This document shows positions 1-8,870 of a stretch of DNA of 64,000 nt, piece after piece. Every line of letters begins with the position of its first letter. Position 1 is the stretch's first letter. The stretch comes from Comamonadaceae bacterium (GTDB lineage: Bacteria > Pseudomonadota > Gammaproteobacteria > Burkholderiales > Burkholderiaceae_C). The DNA is taken from assembly GCA_027484575.1 (NCBI GenBank), contig JAIXSQ010000012.1, positions 101,859 through 165,858 on the forward strand, given 5' to 3'. The notes under the pieces are model-generated. The model saw only the letters and a list, made by a program, of their open reading frames with translations, was not told the DNA's origin and searched no databases. The translations under genes were made by a program, and so were the position numbers.

Positions 1-453
1 CTTCGTGGTCGGCCGGATGGCGGCGCGCCAGCCGTCCAGGTCGCCCGGCTGCACGAAGGTCGTCTCGATGCCGAAGCGGCGCAGCGTGTAGTGCAGCAGG
101 TTCTGCGAGCCGCCGTACAGCGCGGTGCTGGCCACGATGTGCGAGCCCGCGCCCATCAGCGTGGCGACCGCCAGGTGCAGCGCGGCCTGGCCGCTGGCCG
201 TGGCGACCGCGCCGATGCCGCCCTCGAGCGCGGCCACCCGCTGCTCGAGCACGGCCGTGGTCGGGTTGCTGATGCGCGAGTAGACATGGCCGGCGCGCTC
301 GAGGTTGAACAGCGCCGCGGCATGGTCGGACGACTCGAAGACGAACGAGGTCGTCAGGTGGATCGGCACCGCGCGGGCGCCGGTGGCGGGGTCCGGCGCC
401 GCGCCGGCGTGCAGCGCCAGCGTGTCGAAGCCGGGATCGGTGGGGCCGGGCAT
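1..453 (-). CDS. O-acetylhomoserine sulfhydrylase (partial, N-terminal 151 residues)
   Basis: A PLP enzyme of the Cys/Met metabolism family whose 3' part lies beyond the left edge. The family makes homocysteine from O-acetylhomoserine and sulfide in the cytoplasm. Visible family marks are the opening TLALHAG (residues 11-17), YSRISNPT (58-65), which lines the PLP phosphate site, SGQAA (87-91) and ALYGGS (111-116). The PLP lysine is not in the window. The ATG at 453-451 follows a GAGGAG ribosome site. The gene is divergent from the CBS gene, with 101 bases between them, too little for a SAM riboswitch plus promoter. A cystathionine gamma-synthase-like or MetZ enzyme is the main alternative. 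Confidence 0.85.
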   Translation of the reverse strand, partial: MPGPTDPGFDTLALHAGAAPDPATGARAVPIHLTTSFVFESSDHAAALFNLERAGHVYSRISNPTTAVLEQRVAALEGGIGAVATASGQAALHLAVATLMGAGSHIVASTALYGGSQNLLHYTLRRFGIETTFVQPGDLDGWRAAIRPTTK

Positions 454-505
454 CTCAGGGTCTCCTCGGTGCCCGTCGTGCTGCGGGCCGGCGGGCATTG
501 TGGGC

Positions 506-511
506 TATATT
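506..511 (+). promoter_or_regulatory. -10 box of the CBS-domain gene
   Basis: TATATT lies about 40 bases before the CBS gene's ATG in the short divergent spacer. No convincing -35 is visible. It would give a short leader carrying the CGAGGAGAC ribosome site. Confidence 0.45.
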
Positions 512-554
512 CATCCGACGGCACCCCGCAGCGCCGCCACCGAGGAGACAGGCC

Positions 555-1019
555 ATGAAAGTCAGCGACATCCTGCGCGTCAAGGGCAACACGCTCTACA
601 CCGTCGGCCCCGACGAACCGCTCGCGCGGGCGCTCGAGACCATGGCCGGCAAGGACATCGGTTCGCTGGTGGTGATGGAGCACGGCGACCTGGTGGGCAT
701 GCTCACCTTCCGCGAGGTGATCCAGTCCGTCGTGGGCAACGGCGGCGCGGTGGGCGAGCGCCTGGTGCGCAGCGCCATGGACGACCACCCCCTGACCTGC
801 ACCATGGAGACCGACCTGGACGAGGTGCGCCGCATGATGCTCGAGCGCCATGCCCGCTACATGCCGGTCATGGACAAGCGCATGCTGATGGGCGTGATCA
901 GCTTCTACGACGTCGCCAAGGCGGTCGTGGACAGCCAGAACTTCGAGAACCGCATGCTCAAGGCCTACATCCGCGACTGGCCCGCGGCCGAGGACGCGCA
1001 GCCCACCGCCTCGCTCTGA
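555..1019 (+). CDS. CBS-domain pair protein
   Basis: A 154-residue protein made almost only of two CBS motifs (about residues 8-65 and 75-132), the usual form of stand-alone adenosine-nucleotide sensor proteins in proteobacteria. The first repeat ends with GDLVGMLTFREV and the second with KRMLMGVISFYDV, the conserved end of each CBS motif. There is no signal peptide or attached enzyme domain, so it probably acts in the cytoplasm by binding AMP, ATP or SAM and controlling a partner. The ATG at 555 was chosen over upstream in-frame codons because CGAGGAGAC sits just before it. The partner cannot be read from context. Confidence 0.85.
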   Translation: MKVSDILRVKGNTLYTVGPDEPLARALETMAGKDIGSLVVMEHGDLVGMLTFREVIQSVVGNGGAVGERLVRSAMDDHPLTCTMETDLDEVRRMMLERHARYMPVMDKRMLMGVISFYDVAKAVVDSQNFENRMLKAYIRDWPAAEDAQPTASL

Positions 1020-1106
1020 GGCAGGCCCCGGCCGGCGCCTGACCGGCCGCCGCCGGCCGGCCGGCCGGTGTCCCGGGCCCAGCACGGGTCCGCCTTTCCA
1101 GCCCAT

Positions 1107-1159
1107 CGGCCGAACGGCCGAACACCCATCGGCCACTTGGCCGACCGGCCACGTGGCCG
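1107..1159. repeat. Three CGGCC-N4-GGCCG palindromes
   Basis: Three perfect 14-base palindromes of the form CGGCC-N4-GGCCG lie at 1107-1120 (spacer GAAC), 1130-1143 (ACTT) and 1146-1159 (ACGT), 66 bases before the lipoprotein gene. They could be operators for a dimeric regulator or stacked RNA hairpins. The rest of 1020-1225 is GC-rich filler with a run of GGCC units at 1050-1066. Confidence 0.5.
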
Positions 1160-1225
1160 AGTTCCGCCCGGCAGGGCGCCTTCCCAGAATCCGCCGCGGT
1201 TCCATCACCGCACCGGAAGGCGCCC

Positions 1226-3364
1226 ATGAGATTCCATCCCCGACAGACCCTCGTCCATGCGGCCATCGCCGCCATGCCCCTGGCCCTGCTGCTGCCCGGT
1301 TGCGGCGGCGGCTCCGGCAGCGCGCCGGCAGCGCCCGGCGTCCAGGCACCGCCTGCCGCCTCGGCCCAGACCCTGTCGGGCACGGCCGCGACCGGCGCCG
1401 CGATCAGCGGGCAGGTGGTCGCCATCGACGTCAACGGCGTCGTGTCGCCGCCCGCCACGACCACGGCGGCGGGTGCGTTCACGGTCGACGTGTCCGGCAT
1501 GACCGGGCCCTTCATCCTGAGCGTCATCGGCACCGCCAACGGCCAGCAGGTCTCGCTCACCTCGGTCGCGACCGCTGCCGGGCAGACCGTCAACGTCACC
1601 CCGCTGACCGACCTGATCGTCTCGACGGCGGCGGGCCAGCCGGCCGGCACCAGCCTGGTCAATGCCTGCCAGCCCACCGTCACCGCGCAATGCCAGGCCG
1701 CCCTGGCGTCCGCGACCAGCGGCAGCAACCTCACCAGCGCCGTCCAGACCGTCAAGACCATGATCCAGCCGATCAACCCGGGCGGCACCGACCCGCTGAA
1801 CGGCAGCTTCCAGGCCGACGGCACCGGCCTGGACAAGACGCTGGACCAGATCCTGGTGTCGCCGGCGACCGCCCAGGGCGCCACCGCCACCGTCACCCTG
1901 ATCGCGACCAAGACGGACCTGGGCAGCGTGGCGCTGGCCGGCACCGCCGGGACCGCACCGACGACCCAGGTCACCGCGCCCGTGGCCGCGGACCTGACCA
2001 AGTCCGACACGGCCGCGGCCGTGCTGAACGAGATCAAGGCCTGCGTGGCCACCTTCAACGGCGCATTCGCCAATGGGGCCGTGAACGCCACGACGGTCGG
2101 CAACTTCTTCGACGCGGCCTTCGATGGCGGCGGCGGCACCAAGGCCGACATCGTCAACGCCCTGACCACCGGCCCGGCGGCGTCGGGCTTCCACCTCGGC
2201 GTGGTCGGCCTGTCTCCCTTCGACATGACGCCTCTGGACAGCACGGAACGGGGCACGCTCGTGGGCCTGCCCAATCCCGTGACGGCGATGACGGTGCTCA
2301 GGAGCCGCGCCACCTCGGCGGTCGCGCTGGACGGCAACGGCGCCCCCACGGCGGCCTGGGTGCGTCTGAAGAGCACCGCCGATGCGGGCATGGTCAACTG
2401 GAAGTTCGCCAAGGGCGCGGCCTACGCCGGCTGTGCCGGCGGCTGGCGAGCCCTGGGCGACAGCCACCTCGAGATGCACATGAACGCGCGCATCCGGCGG
2501 TCGGTCGCCACCCTCACCGGGGCGGCCAGCTACAACCGCGAGTACGCGGTCCACGTGGAAAGGGATGACGTCACCGCGCTCAACACGCAGCTGGGCCTGG
2601 CCCCGGGCGCGATCAACGCCATCGTCGTGCGCAGCCCGGCCGTCTCGCAGTACCGTGGGCCGTCGTTGCCGCCGGATGCGGGCGCCCGGGTGGTGCTGAC
2701 CGCGCCTGCGGGCCTGAACACCAGCTGGCGCATCGGCAGCGGAACCTCCACCGTCTACGGGACCAACGCCGAGGCGCTGCGCAGCTGCCAGGACCTGGCT
2801 GCGGCGAACGTGGCCGACCCTGGTGCCACCACCAACCACACGCTGGCCGCCTACACGCCTTGCATCGACGAGACCAAGGTCGCCCCCGGCAGCCTGTTCA
2901 GCTGGGAGGTGAAGACCGGCGGCGCCAACGGCACGGTCGTCCATGCCTTCGCGTTCCAGATCACCGGTGTGCCGCTGTCGGCTGCCTTCGCGCAAGCGAA
3001 CGCGTCCAACCTGTTCGCCACGGTGACGGCCACCACGCCCCCGACGCTGGCGGCCCTGAACACCGCCATCGCCGGCGCCGGCGGCGGGGTGCTGGACAAC
3101 GTGGTCACCTACACCTACGCCCAGGGCACGGCCTACGGTTCGCGCATGGACAACTGCGGCTTCGGCCTGTTCCAGGGCGGCACGCAGGTGCTGCAGGCGG
3201 AGCAGAACGCGCTGAACCAGGAGACCGGCTGCACCTTCGCGACCTCGACGCTGAACTCGGGCTCGCTGCAGGCCCCGGGCGGTGCGGTCAACGGCGGCTA
3301 CGTGAGCACCACCACCATCGTGCTGGGCAACCAGGCCTCCTCCAGCCGGCCCTGGCAGCCTTGA
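1226..3364 (+). CDS. Large secreted lipoprotein of unknown function
   Basis: A 712-residue protein with a lipoprotein signal: basic start, hydrophobic stretch at residues 10-25, lipobox LLPGC, then a glycine/serine linker, so it should be exported and lipid-anchored. Residues about 50-135 look like a small beta-sandwich (carboxypeptidase-regulatory-like) module with repeated AAG-FTVDVSG and VNVTPLTDLIV strands, a type common in Burkholderiales lipoproteins. I do not recognise the remainder; it is rich in Ala, Thr, Gly and Asn and has scattered Cys residues (for example near CAGGW and TGCTF) that may form disulfides. The ATG at 1226 has GGAAGG upstream. It appears monocistronic. A surface or enzyme role cannot be assigned. 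Confidence 0.75.
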   Translation: MRFHPRQTLVHAAIAAMPLALLLPGCGGGSGSAPAAPGVQAPPAASAQTLSGTAATGAAISGQVVAIDVNGVVSPPATTTAAGAFTVDVSGMTGPFILSVIGTANGQQVSLTSVATAAGQTVNVTPLTDLIVSTAAGQPAGTSLVNACQPTVTAQCQAALASATSGSNLTSAVQTVKTMIQPINPGGTDPLNGSFQADGTGLDKTLDQILVSPATAQGATATVTLIATKTDLGSVALAGTAGTAPTTQVTAPVAADLTKSDTAAAVLNEIKACVATFNGAFANGAVNATTVGNFFDAAFDGGGGTKADIVNALTTGPAASGFHLGVVGLSPFDMTPLDSTERGTLVGLPNPVTAMTVLRSRATSAVALDGNGAPTAAWVRLKSTADAGMVNWKFAKGAAYAGCAGGWRALGDSHLEMHMNARIRRSVATLTGAASYNREYAVHVERDDVTALNTQLGLAPGAINAIVVRSPAVSQYRGPSLPPDAGARVVLTAPAGLNTSWRIGSGTSTVYGTNAEALRSCQDLAAANVADPGATTNHTLAAYTPCIDETKVAPGSLFSWEVKTGGANGTVVHAFAFQITGVPLSAAFAQANASNLFATVTATTPPTLAALNTAIAGAGGGVLDNVVTYTYAQGTAYGSRMDNCGFGLFQGGTQVLQAEQNALNQETGCTFATSTLNSGSLQAPGGAVNGGYVSTTTIVLGNQASSSRPWQP

Positions 3365-3371
3365 GCGTGGC

Positions 3372-3392
3372 GGGCGGCCTGCCGGGCCGCCC
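3372..3392 (+). terminator. Hairpin after the lipoprotein gene
   Basis: GGGCGGCC and GGCCGCCC form an 8-bp stem around a 5-base loop, 8 bases after the stop codon. There is no U-tract, so termination is only probable. Confidence 0.35.
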
Positions 3393-3404
3393 CCGCCGCC
3401 CCGC

Positions 3405-3417
3405 TAGGATGCAGCCC
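3405..3417 (+). promoter_or_regulatory. Candidate leaderless promoter of the hybrid kinase
   Basis: TAGGAT (3405-3410) is followed by 7 bases and then the ATG at 3418. This places the expected transcription start on the start codon itself, and supports 3418 rather than the in-frame ATG at 3409, which overlaps the box. Confidence 0.45.
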
Positions 3418-5778
3418 ATGCGCAGGACCACGGCAGGCAGCCAACGCGGATGGTGGTGGCTGGCGGCCGCCGGGCTGCTGGCCGCGGTGCTGGCCTGGAC
3501 CCTGTGGCCGCGCACCGGCGTCGACGCGTCCATGCTGCACCTGGCGTCCGCGGAGTTCCGCGCCGGCCCGCAGGAGGCCTGGCAGCCGGTCGCGCTCCCC
3601 GACACCTGGTCGCTGCAGGGCAGGCCGGCGAGCGGGGACGGCGAGTACCGGGTCCGCTTCGTCCTGCCGCAGGCGCCCACCGAGCCCTGGGCGCTGTACG
3701 CGAACCGCCTGTCCACCGTCCGGACAGTGGCCGTCAACGGCGCGCTGGTGGAGCAGGCCGGCGACCGCGGCCGGATCTGGCCGGTGCCGTCGGTCGTGCG
3801 GCTGCCCGTGCTGGACCTGCGCGGGGGCATGAACGAACTGCACATCGCCGTGCACTACCGCTACCGCGGCGGGCTGTCCGACCTGCACATCGGGCCGGCA
3901 CCGCAGGTCGAGGACCTGCGGGCCCGGGCGCTGTGGTGGGAACACGACCTGCCGCAGAACCTGAACCTCGCGGCAGGCCTGTTCTCGCTGCTGCTGCTGC
4001 TGGTGCGCTGGCGCCAGCCGCGCGAGCAGGCGGTCGGCCTGTTCGCGCTGGCCGGCCTGGTGGGCTCGGCGCGCAACTACCTCTACGTCGGGCCGGTGCT
4101 GATGGACTCGGCCGCAGCCGACCGCGTGGCCTTCGGCCTGACCAGTTGCATGGTGCTGCTGATCGTGGCGTACGCACGCTGCGTGCGCACGGGCACCCCG
4201 CCGGCCCTGCGCGGCCCCTGGGGCGGCGCCGTGGCCGGCGTGCTCCTGCTGGCCGTGGCACTGCCCATCGAGTGGCTGCCGCCGGTGCGGCGCATCGTCT
4301 ATGCGGGCCTGTTCGTGGCCGGTCTCGGGGCGGCCCGCGACGGCGCGATTGCCGCGCGGCAGGCCACGCCTATGTTGCGCCTGCTGCTGGTCGCGCTGCT
4401 GGTCCTGGTGCTGCTGGCGGGCCTGCACGACTACGGCAACCAGATCGCCGGCTGGTTCCCGATCACCCACCAGTTCGCGCTGCTGTGGGCCCTGCCGCTG
4501 GCGCTGTGCGCGTTCGCCACGGTGCTGATCGTGCGCCTGTTCGACGCGATGGCGCAGGTCGAGCTGCTCAACCGAACCCTGGAGGAGCGGGTGCGCCAGC
4601 GCACCGCGGCGCTGGACGCGGCCAACGAGGCCAAGTCGCGCTTCCTGGCGACGGCCAGCCACGACCTGCGCCAGCCGCTGGTGAGCATCTCGCTGCTGTG
4701 GAACCTGCTGCGCGACGGCGCGCGCGGGTCGGACGCGCGCACCGACGACCTGCTGGGCCAGATGGGGCGCGCGCTGCACAGCATGGAGGCGCTGCTGCGC
4801 GGCCTGCTCGACTTCTCGCGCCTGGAGTCGCAGGACCGCGCCGCCGACCTGCGGCCGGTGGACCTGGCCGCGCTGTGCGAGTCGGTGCTGGCAGCCGCGC
4901 AGCCGCAGGCGGCCTTCCGGGGCCTGCGGCTGCGCGCGCGGCTGCCGCACGGTCCGCTGGTGGTGCAGTCCGATGCGGTGCTGCTCGAGCAGATGCTGCG
5001 CAACCTGGTGGACAACGCCCTGCGCTACACCGAGCGCGGCGGCGTGCTGCTGGCGGCGCGCCGCCGGGGCGGCCGCATCGAGCTGGGCGTGCACGACACC
5101 GGCCGCGGCATCGCCGAGGCCGACCGCGAGCGCATCTTCGAGCCGTTCTTGCAGCTGGACAACCCCGCCCGCAGCTCGCGACAGGGCTGGGGCCTGGGCC
5201 TGGCGATCGTGCGCCGCGGCGCGATGCTGCTGGGGCACGAGGTGCAGCTGCGCTCCGTGGCGGGGCGGGGCAGCACGTTCCGGCTGCTGCTCGCCCCGGC
5301 GCAACGGTCGGTGCCCCAGGCCCCGGCCTCCGCCCCCGTCCCGCTGGCGCTCGATCTGCTCGCGGGCCGGCTGGTGTGGCTGGTGGAGGACGAGGACGGC
5401 GTGCGCGAGGCGCTGGCCTTGCAGTTCGTCCACTGGGGTGCGCGCGTGCGCAGCTTCGCCAGCGCCGCCGCGTTGCGCGACTGGCTGGACGATGCCCAGG
5501 ACTGGCCCGACCTGCTGGTGTGCGACGCGCGCCTGCCCGACGGCCACGGGCTGGACCTGGTGGCCCTGGTGCGGCACGACGCGCCGGTGGCGGTCGCGGC
5601 GCTGCTGGTCACCGGCGACACCGGGCCCGACCAGCTCGCCCGCCAGCAGCGCGCCGGGGTGCGGGTGCTGCACAAGCCCTTCGGCGCCGACGCCCTGCGC
5701 AAGGCGGCCGCGGCCGCCCTGGACTCAGTGCAGGCGGATGCCGCGCCGGGCCACCTCGACCATGGCCTGCGTGCGTGA
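3418..5778 (+). CDS. Membrane hybrid sensor histidine kinase with 7TM sensor
   Basis: A 786-residue kinase. Order: transmembrane helix (residues 14-32), periplasmic beta-rich domain (about 35-175) resembling 7TMR-DISM extracellular modules, seven-helix membrane region (about 180-385), coiled coil, HisKA with the phosphorylated His in ASHDLRQPL (about 414), ATPase domain with N-box NLVDNALRY and G-boxes DTGRGIAEAD and GWGLGLAIV, and a C-terminal receiver (from about 651) with acidic VEDEDG, phospho-acceptor Asp in CDARLPDG and Lys in LHKPFG. It senses an unknown ligand outside the membrane and phosphorylates its own receiver. Its last 54 bases overlap the convergent NarL-type regulator gene, its likely partner. 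No DNA-binding output is present in the kinase. Confidence 0.88.
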   Translation: MRRTTAGSQRGWWWLAAAGLLAAVLAWTLWPRTGVDASMLHLASAEFRAGPQEAWQPVALPDTWSLQGRPASGDGEYRVRFVLPQAPTEPWALYANRLSTVRTVAVNGALVEQAGDRGRIWPVPSVVRLPVLDLRGGMNELHIAVHYRYRGGLSDLHIGPAPQVEDLRARALWWEHDLPQNLNLAAGLFSLLLLLVRWRQPREQAVGLFALAGLVGSARNYLYVGPVLMDSAAADRVAFGLTSCMVLLIVAYARCVRTGTPPALRGPWGGAVAGVLLLAVALPIEWLPPVRRIVYAGLFVAGLGAARDGAIAARQATPMLRLLLVALLVLVLLAGLHDYGNQIAGWFPITHQFALLWALPLALCAFATVLIVRLFDAMAQVELLNRTLEERVRQRTAALDAANEAKSRFLATASHDLRQPLVSISLLWNLLRDGARGSDARTDDLLGQMGRALHSMEALLRGLLDFSRLESQDRAADLRPVDLAALCESVLAAAQPQAAFRGLRLRARLPHGPLVVQSDAVLLEQMLRNLVDNALRYTERGGVLLAARRRGGRIELGVHDTGRGIAEADRERIFEPFLQLDNPARSSRQGWGLGLAIVRRGAMLLGHEVQLRSVAGRGSTFRLLLAPAQRSVPQAPASAPVPLALDLLAGRLVWLVEDEDGVREALALQFVHWGARVRSFASAAALRDWLDDAQDWPDLLVCDARLPDGHGLDLVALVRHDAPVAVAALLVTGDTGPDQLARQQRAGVRVLHKPFGADALRKAAAAALDSVQADAAPGHLDHGLRA

Positions 5779-6342
5779 GCGCACGTCCAGCCGGCGGAAC
5801 ACCTCGGCCAGGTGGGTCTTGACGGTCGAGGGCGACAGGTCGAGTTCGCGGCAGATCAGCTTGTTCGGCTTGCCTTCGAGCACGCGCTGCAGCACCTGCC
5901 ACTGGCGCTCGGACAGCCCGAGCTGCTCGCGGGCGGTGGGCTGCGCCGGCCGCTCGACCAGCGAGGCGGGCAGCGCGATCCCGCCCTCGAGCACCGTGCC
6001 CAGCGCTTGGACGATGCCGTCGCTCTCGGCGGCCTTGTGGATGAAGCCGGCGGCCCCGGCGTCCAGCGCCGCATAGACGGTCTGCGGGCGGTCGTCGCCC
6101 GACACCACGATGGCCCGCGCGCCGGGCACCGCCTCGTGCAGGGCCTGCAGCGACTGCAGCCCGCTCGCGTCGGGCAGGGCCAGGTCCACCAGCATCAGGT
6201 CGGGGGGCTGCCGGCGCGCCCGTTCGAGCGCGATGCCCAGCGTGCTGGCCGTCTCCAGGGAGGCGGCGGGCAGCTTCGCTGCGAGCAGCGTGCGCAGCGC
6301 TTCGCGGAACAGGGGGTGGTCGTCGACCAGCAGGATGTGCAT
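5725..6342 (-). CDS. NarL/FixJ-type response regulator
   Basis: A 205-residue two-domain regulator. The receiver (residues 1-120) has acidic residues D7/D8, phospho-acceptor D53 in LMLVDLALPD and Lys103 in GFIHKAAE. The C-terminal LuxR helix-turn-helix (about 140-200) contains LSERQWQVLQRVLEGKPNK and STVKTHLAEVFRRL. It should bind DNA when phosphorylated. The ATG at 6342 was chosen because the receiver starts directly with MHILLVDDHP; longer reading has no coding sense. It converges on the hybrid kinase and overlaps it by 54 bases, an arrangement that can make the two transcripts interfere. Confidence 0.88.
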   Translation of the reverse strand: MHILLVDDHPLFREALRTLLAAKLPAASLETASTLGIALERARRQPPDLMLVDLALPDASGLQSLQALHEAVPGARAIVVSGDDRPQTVYAALDAGAAGFIHKAAESDGIVQALGTVLEGGIALPASLVERPAQPTAREQLGLSERQWQVLQRVLEGKPNKLICRELDLSPSTVKTHLAEVFRRLDVRSRTQAMVEVARRGIRLH

Positions 6343-6473
6343 CGGGACTGCGGTGGCGGGGACCTGACGATCTGGACCCCGGCTCGACCGTGAGTCTAGT
6401 GCACGACCCTGGTGCTCGTTTTGGGGCCGGCATGCGGGCGGTGCTCCCCAGGGGGCCCGCCATGCCCCTCTGG

Positions 6474-6486
6474 GATAATCCGGCGC
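6474..6486 (+). promoter_or_regulatory. Candidate leaderless promoter of aroC
   Basis: GATAAT (6474-6479) plus a 7-base CCGGCGC spacer leads directly into the aroC ATG. No ribosome site is present before the ATG, which fits a leaderless mRNA. Confidence 0.5.
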
Positions 6487-7584
6487 ATGAGCGGCAACAC
6501 CTTCGGCACCCTGTTCGCGGTCACCAACTTCGGCGAGTCGCACGGGCCTGCCATCGGTTGCGTGATCGACGGCTGCCCGCCCGGGATGGAACTGTCGGAG
6601 GCCGACATCCAGCCGGACCTGGACCGACGCCGCCCGGGCACCAGCCGCCACGTCACCCAGCGCCGCGAACCCGACCAGGTGGAGATCCTGTCGGGCGTGT
6701 ACGAGGGCCGCACCACGGGCACGCCGATCTGCCTGCTGATCCGCAACACCGACCAGCGCAGCAAGGACTACGGCGACATCCTCGCCAGCTTCCGCCCCGG
6801 CCATGCCGACTACACCTACCTGCAGAAGTACGGCCTGCGCGACCCGCGCGGCGGCGGCCGCTCCTCGGCCCGGCTGACGGCGCCCATGGTGGCCGCCGGC
6901 GCGGTGGCCAGGAAGTGGCTGGCGCAGGCCCACGGCATCGCCTTGCGCGGCTGCATGCAGCAGCTGGGCGAGATCGACATCCCGTTCGAGTCCTGGGCGC
7001 ACGTGCCCGAGAACCCGTTCTTCGCGCCGGTGGCCGACGTCTCGCACCTGGAGGCCTACATGGACAGCCTGCGCAAGGCGGGCGACTCGTGCGGCGCGCG
7101 CATCCGCGTGACGGCCAGCGGCGTGCCGGCGGGCCTGGGCGAGCCGCTGTTCGACAAGCTCGACGCCGACATCGCCTGGGCCATGATGGGCATCAACGCG
7201 GTCAAGGGCGTGGAGATCGGCGCCGGCTTCAAGAGCATCACGCAGCGCGGCACCACGCACGGCGACGCGATGTCGCCCGAGGGCTTCCGCAGCAACAACG
7301 CCGGCGGCGTGCTGGGCGGCATCTCCACCGGCCAGGACCTGGAGGTGTCGATCGCGATCAAGCCCACCAGCTCGATCCTCAGCCCGCGCGAGAGCATCGA
7401 CGTGCGCGGCGCGCCGGTCGAGGTGGTCACCAAGGGCCGCCACGACCCGTGCGTGGGCATCCGCGCCACGCCCATCGCCGAGGCCATGCTGGCCCTGGTG
7501 GTCATCGAGCACGTGCTGCGCCAGCGGGCGCAGAACGCCGACGTGCGGCCGCCGCTCGCGCCCATCGCCGCCGGCCAGGCGTGA
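6487..7584 (+). CDS. aroC: Chorismate synthase
   Basis: A 365-residue enzyme that converts 5-enolpyruvylshikimate-3-phosphate to chorismate, the last shared step of aromatic amino acid and folate synthesis, using reduced FMN in the cytoplasm. The family marks are all present: [10 protein letters not shown] (residues 15-24), [45 protein letters not shown] and the C-terminal [17 protein letters not shown]. Length matches the family. The downstream MFS gene starts inside the aroC stop (GTGA overlap), so the two are translationally coupled although no link in function is evident. Confidence 0.97.
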   Translation: MSGNTFGTLFAVTNFGESHGPAIGCVIDGCPPGMELSEADIQPDLDRRRPGTSRHVTQRREPDQVEILSGVYEGRTTGTPICLLIRNTDQRSKDYGDILASFRPGHADYTYLQKYGLRDPRGGGRSSARLTAPMVAAGAVARKWLAQAHGIALRGCMQQLGEIDIPFESWAHVPENPFFAPVADVSHLEAYMDSLRKAGDSCGARIRVTASGVPAGLGEPLFDKLDADIAWAMMGINAVKGVEIGAGFKSITQRGTTHGDAMSPEGFRSNNAGGVLGGISTGQDLEVSIAIKPTSSILSPRESIDVRGAPVEVVTKGRHDPCVGIRATPIAEAMLALVVIEHVLRQRAQNADVRPPLAPIAAGQA

Positions 7585-8747
7585 GCGCCCCGGCGGGGCG
7601 GCAGCTCGCCCCCTTCGCCGCGCTGTCGGCGAGCTACTTCGCGCACATCGGCTTCTTCAATCCCTACCTGCCGCTGTGGCTCAAGCACCTGGGCCTGCCG
7701 CTGGTGGTGATCAGCCTGCTGGCCTCGGTGCAGTCGGTCACGCGGGTGTTCGCGCCCTATGCCTGGGGCGCGCTGTCCGACCACACCGGCGAGCGGGTGC
7801 GGCTGCTGCGGCTGTCGGCGCTCGTGGCCCTGGTCTGTTCGCTGGGCCTGTGGTGGCCGGGCGGGCCGTGGTGGGTGGGGCTGGTGCTGCTGCTGATGTT
7901 CACCCACACCAGCTCGATGATGTCGCTGACCGAGGCGGCGATGGCCCAGCTGGTGGCGGGCGACTGGGGGCGCTACGGGCGCGTGCGGCTGTGGGGGTCG
8001 GCCGGCTTCATGGTGACCGTGTTCGGCGCCGGCGCGTGGTTCGAGCACTTCGGCATGGGCCACTTTCCCGGCTGGACGCTGGCCAGCCTGGCGGCCGTGC
8101 TGGCCAGCACCTGGCTGCTGCCGGACGTGCGCGAGCGGCCGGTGCACGGCAGCGCGCCGCGCGCGCCGATCGGCCCCGTGCTGCGCCAGCCACGGGTGCG
8201 CTGGTTCCTCGCGTCCCTGTTCTTCCATGTCACCGCGCACTTCGCGATCTACGGCTTCTTCTCGCTGTTCCTCGACGCGCGCGGCCACTCCAAGGCGCTG
8301 ATCGGCCTGCTGTGGGCGGTGTCGGTGGCGGTCGAGATCGTCTGGTTCTTCGCCCAGGGCCGGCTGCTGCCGGCGCTGCCGATGACCCGCTGGCTGGTGC
8401 TGTGCGGCGCGGCCGCCGTGCTGCGGATGGGCCTGACCGGCGCCCTCGCCGGCTGGCTGCCCGCGCTGTTCATCGCCCAGGCGCTGCATGCGCTGAGCTT
8501 CGCCAGCCACCACACCGCCTGCATCGCGGTCGTGACCCGGGAGTTCCCGGGCCGGCTGCGCGGCCGGGGGCAGGCGCTGTTCACCATCACCGGTTACGGC
8601 CTGGGCGGCGTGCTGGGCGTGGTGGCCGGCGGCGCGGTGGCGCAACGCTGGGGCTTCGAGGCGCTCTACGGCTGCGCCGCGCTGCTGGCACTGGCCGGCA
8701 CCGGGTGTGCCTGGCAGGCCGACCGCGCAGGGCGCGACACGGCCTGA
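7581..8747 (+). CDS. MFS transporter, HcaT/phenylpropionate-permease type
   Basis: A 388-residue membrane protein with about 12 helices. The opening ([20 protein letters not shown]), the cytoplasmic loop [16 protein letters not shown] between helices 2 and 3 and the helix [19 protein letters not shown] match the MFS_1-like family that includes the 3-phenylpropionate permease HcaT and nucleoside symporters. The GTG start overlaps the aroC stop by GTGA, which fixes the start. The substrate is not evident. The link with aroC hints at an aromatic acid, but that is only inference from position. Confidence 0.85.
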   Translation: MSAPAGRQLAPFAALSASYFAHIGFFNPYLPLWLKHLGLPLVVISLLASVQSVTRVFAPYAWGALSDHTGERVRLLRLSALVALVCSLGLWWPGGPWWVGLVLLLMFTHTSSMMSLTEAAMAQLVAGDWGRYGRVRLWGSAGFMVTVFGAGAWFEHFGMGHFPGWTLASLAAVLASTWLLPDVRERPVHGSAPRAPIGPVLRQPRVRWFLASLFFHVTAHFAIYGFFSLFLDARGHSKALIGLLWAVSVAVEIVWFFAQGRLLPALPMTRWLVLCGAAAVLRMGLTGALAGWLPALFIAQALHALSFASHHTACIAVVTREFPGRLRGRGQALFTITGYGLGGVLGVVAGGAVAQRWGFEALYGCAALLALAGTGCAWQADRAGRDTA

Positions 8748-8870
8748 AGCAGCTGTTACCGGCCTCTCCCGCACGGTCGAGGCCCGATCGGGCCCACCCG
8801 GGCACCGCAGGGCAGGGCGCTTCGCTACGCTGGCCCGTCCACCCCGCGCTGTCCCGACCCGGCCCACTTG

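Noticed and set aside
454..554. A SAM or cobalamin riboswitch before the O-acetylhomoserine sulfhydrylase gene
   Set aside because: Only about 100 bases separate the two divergent start codons, and no conserved riboswitch core is seen.
3298..5673. Long minus-strand frame under the 7TM hybrid kinase
   Set aside because: Antisense shadow of a gene with complete kinase motifs; composition is not protein-like.
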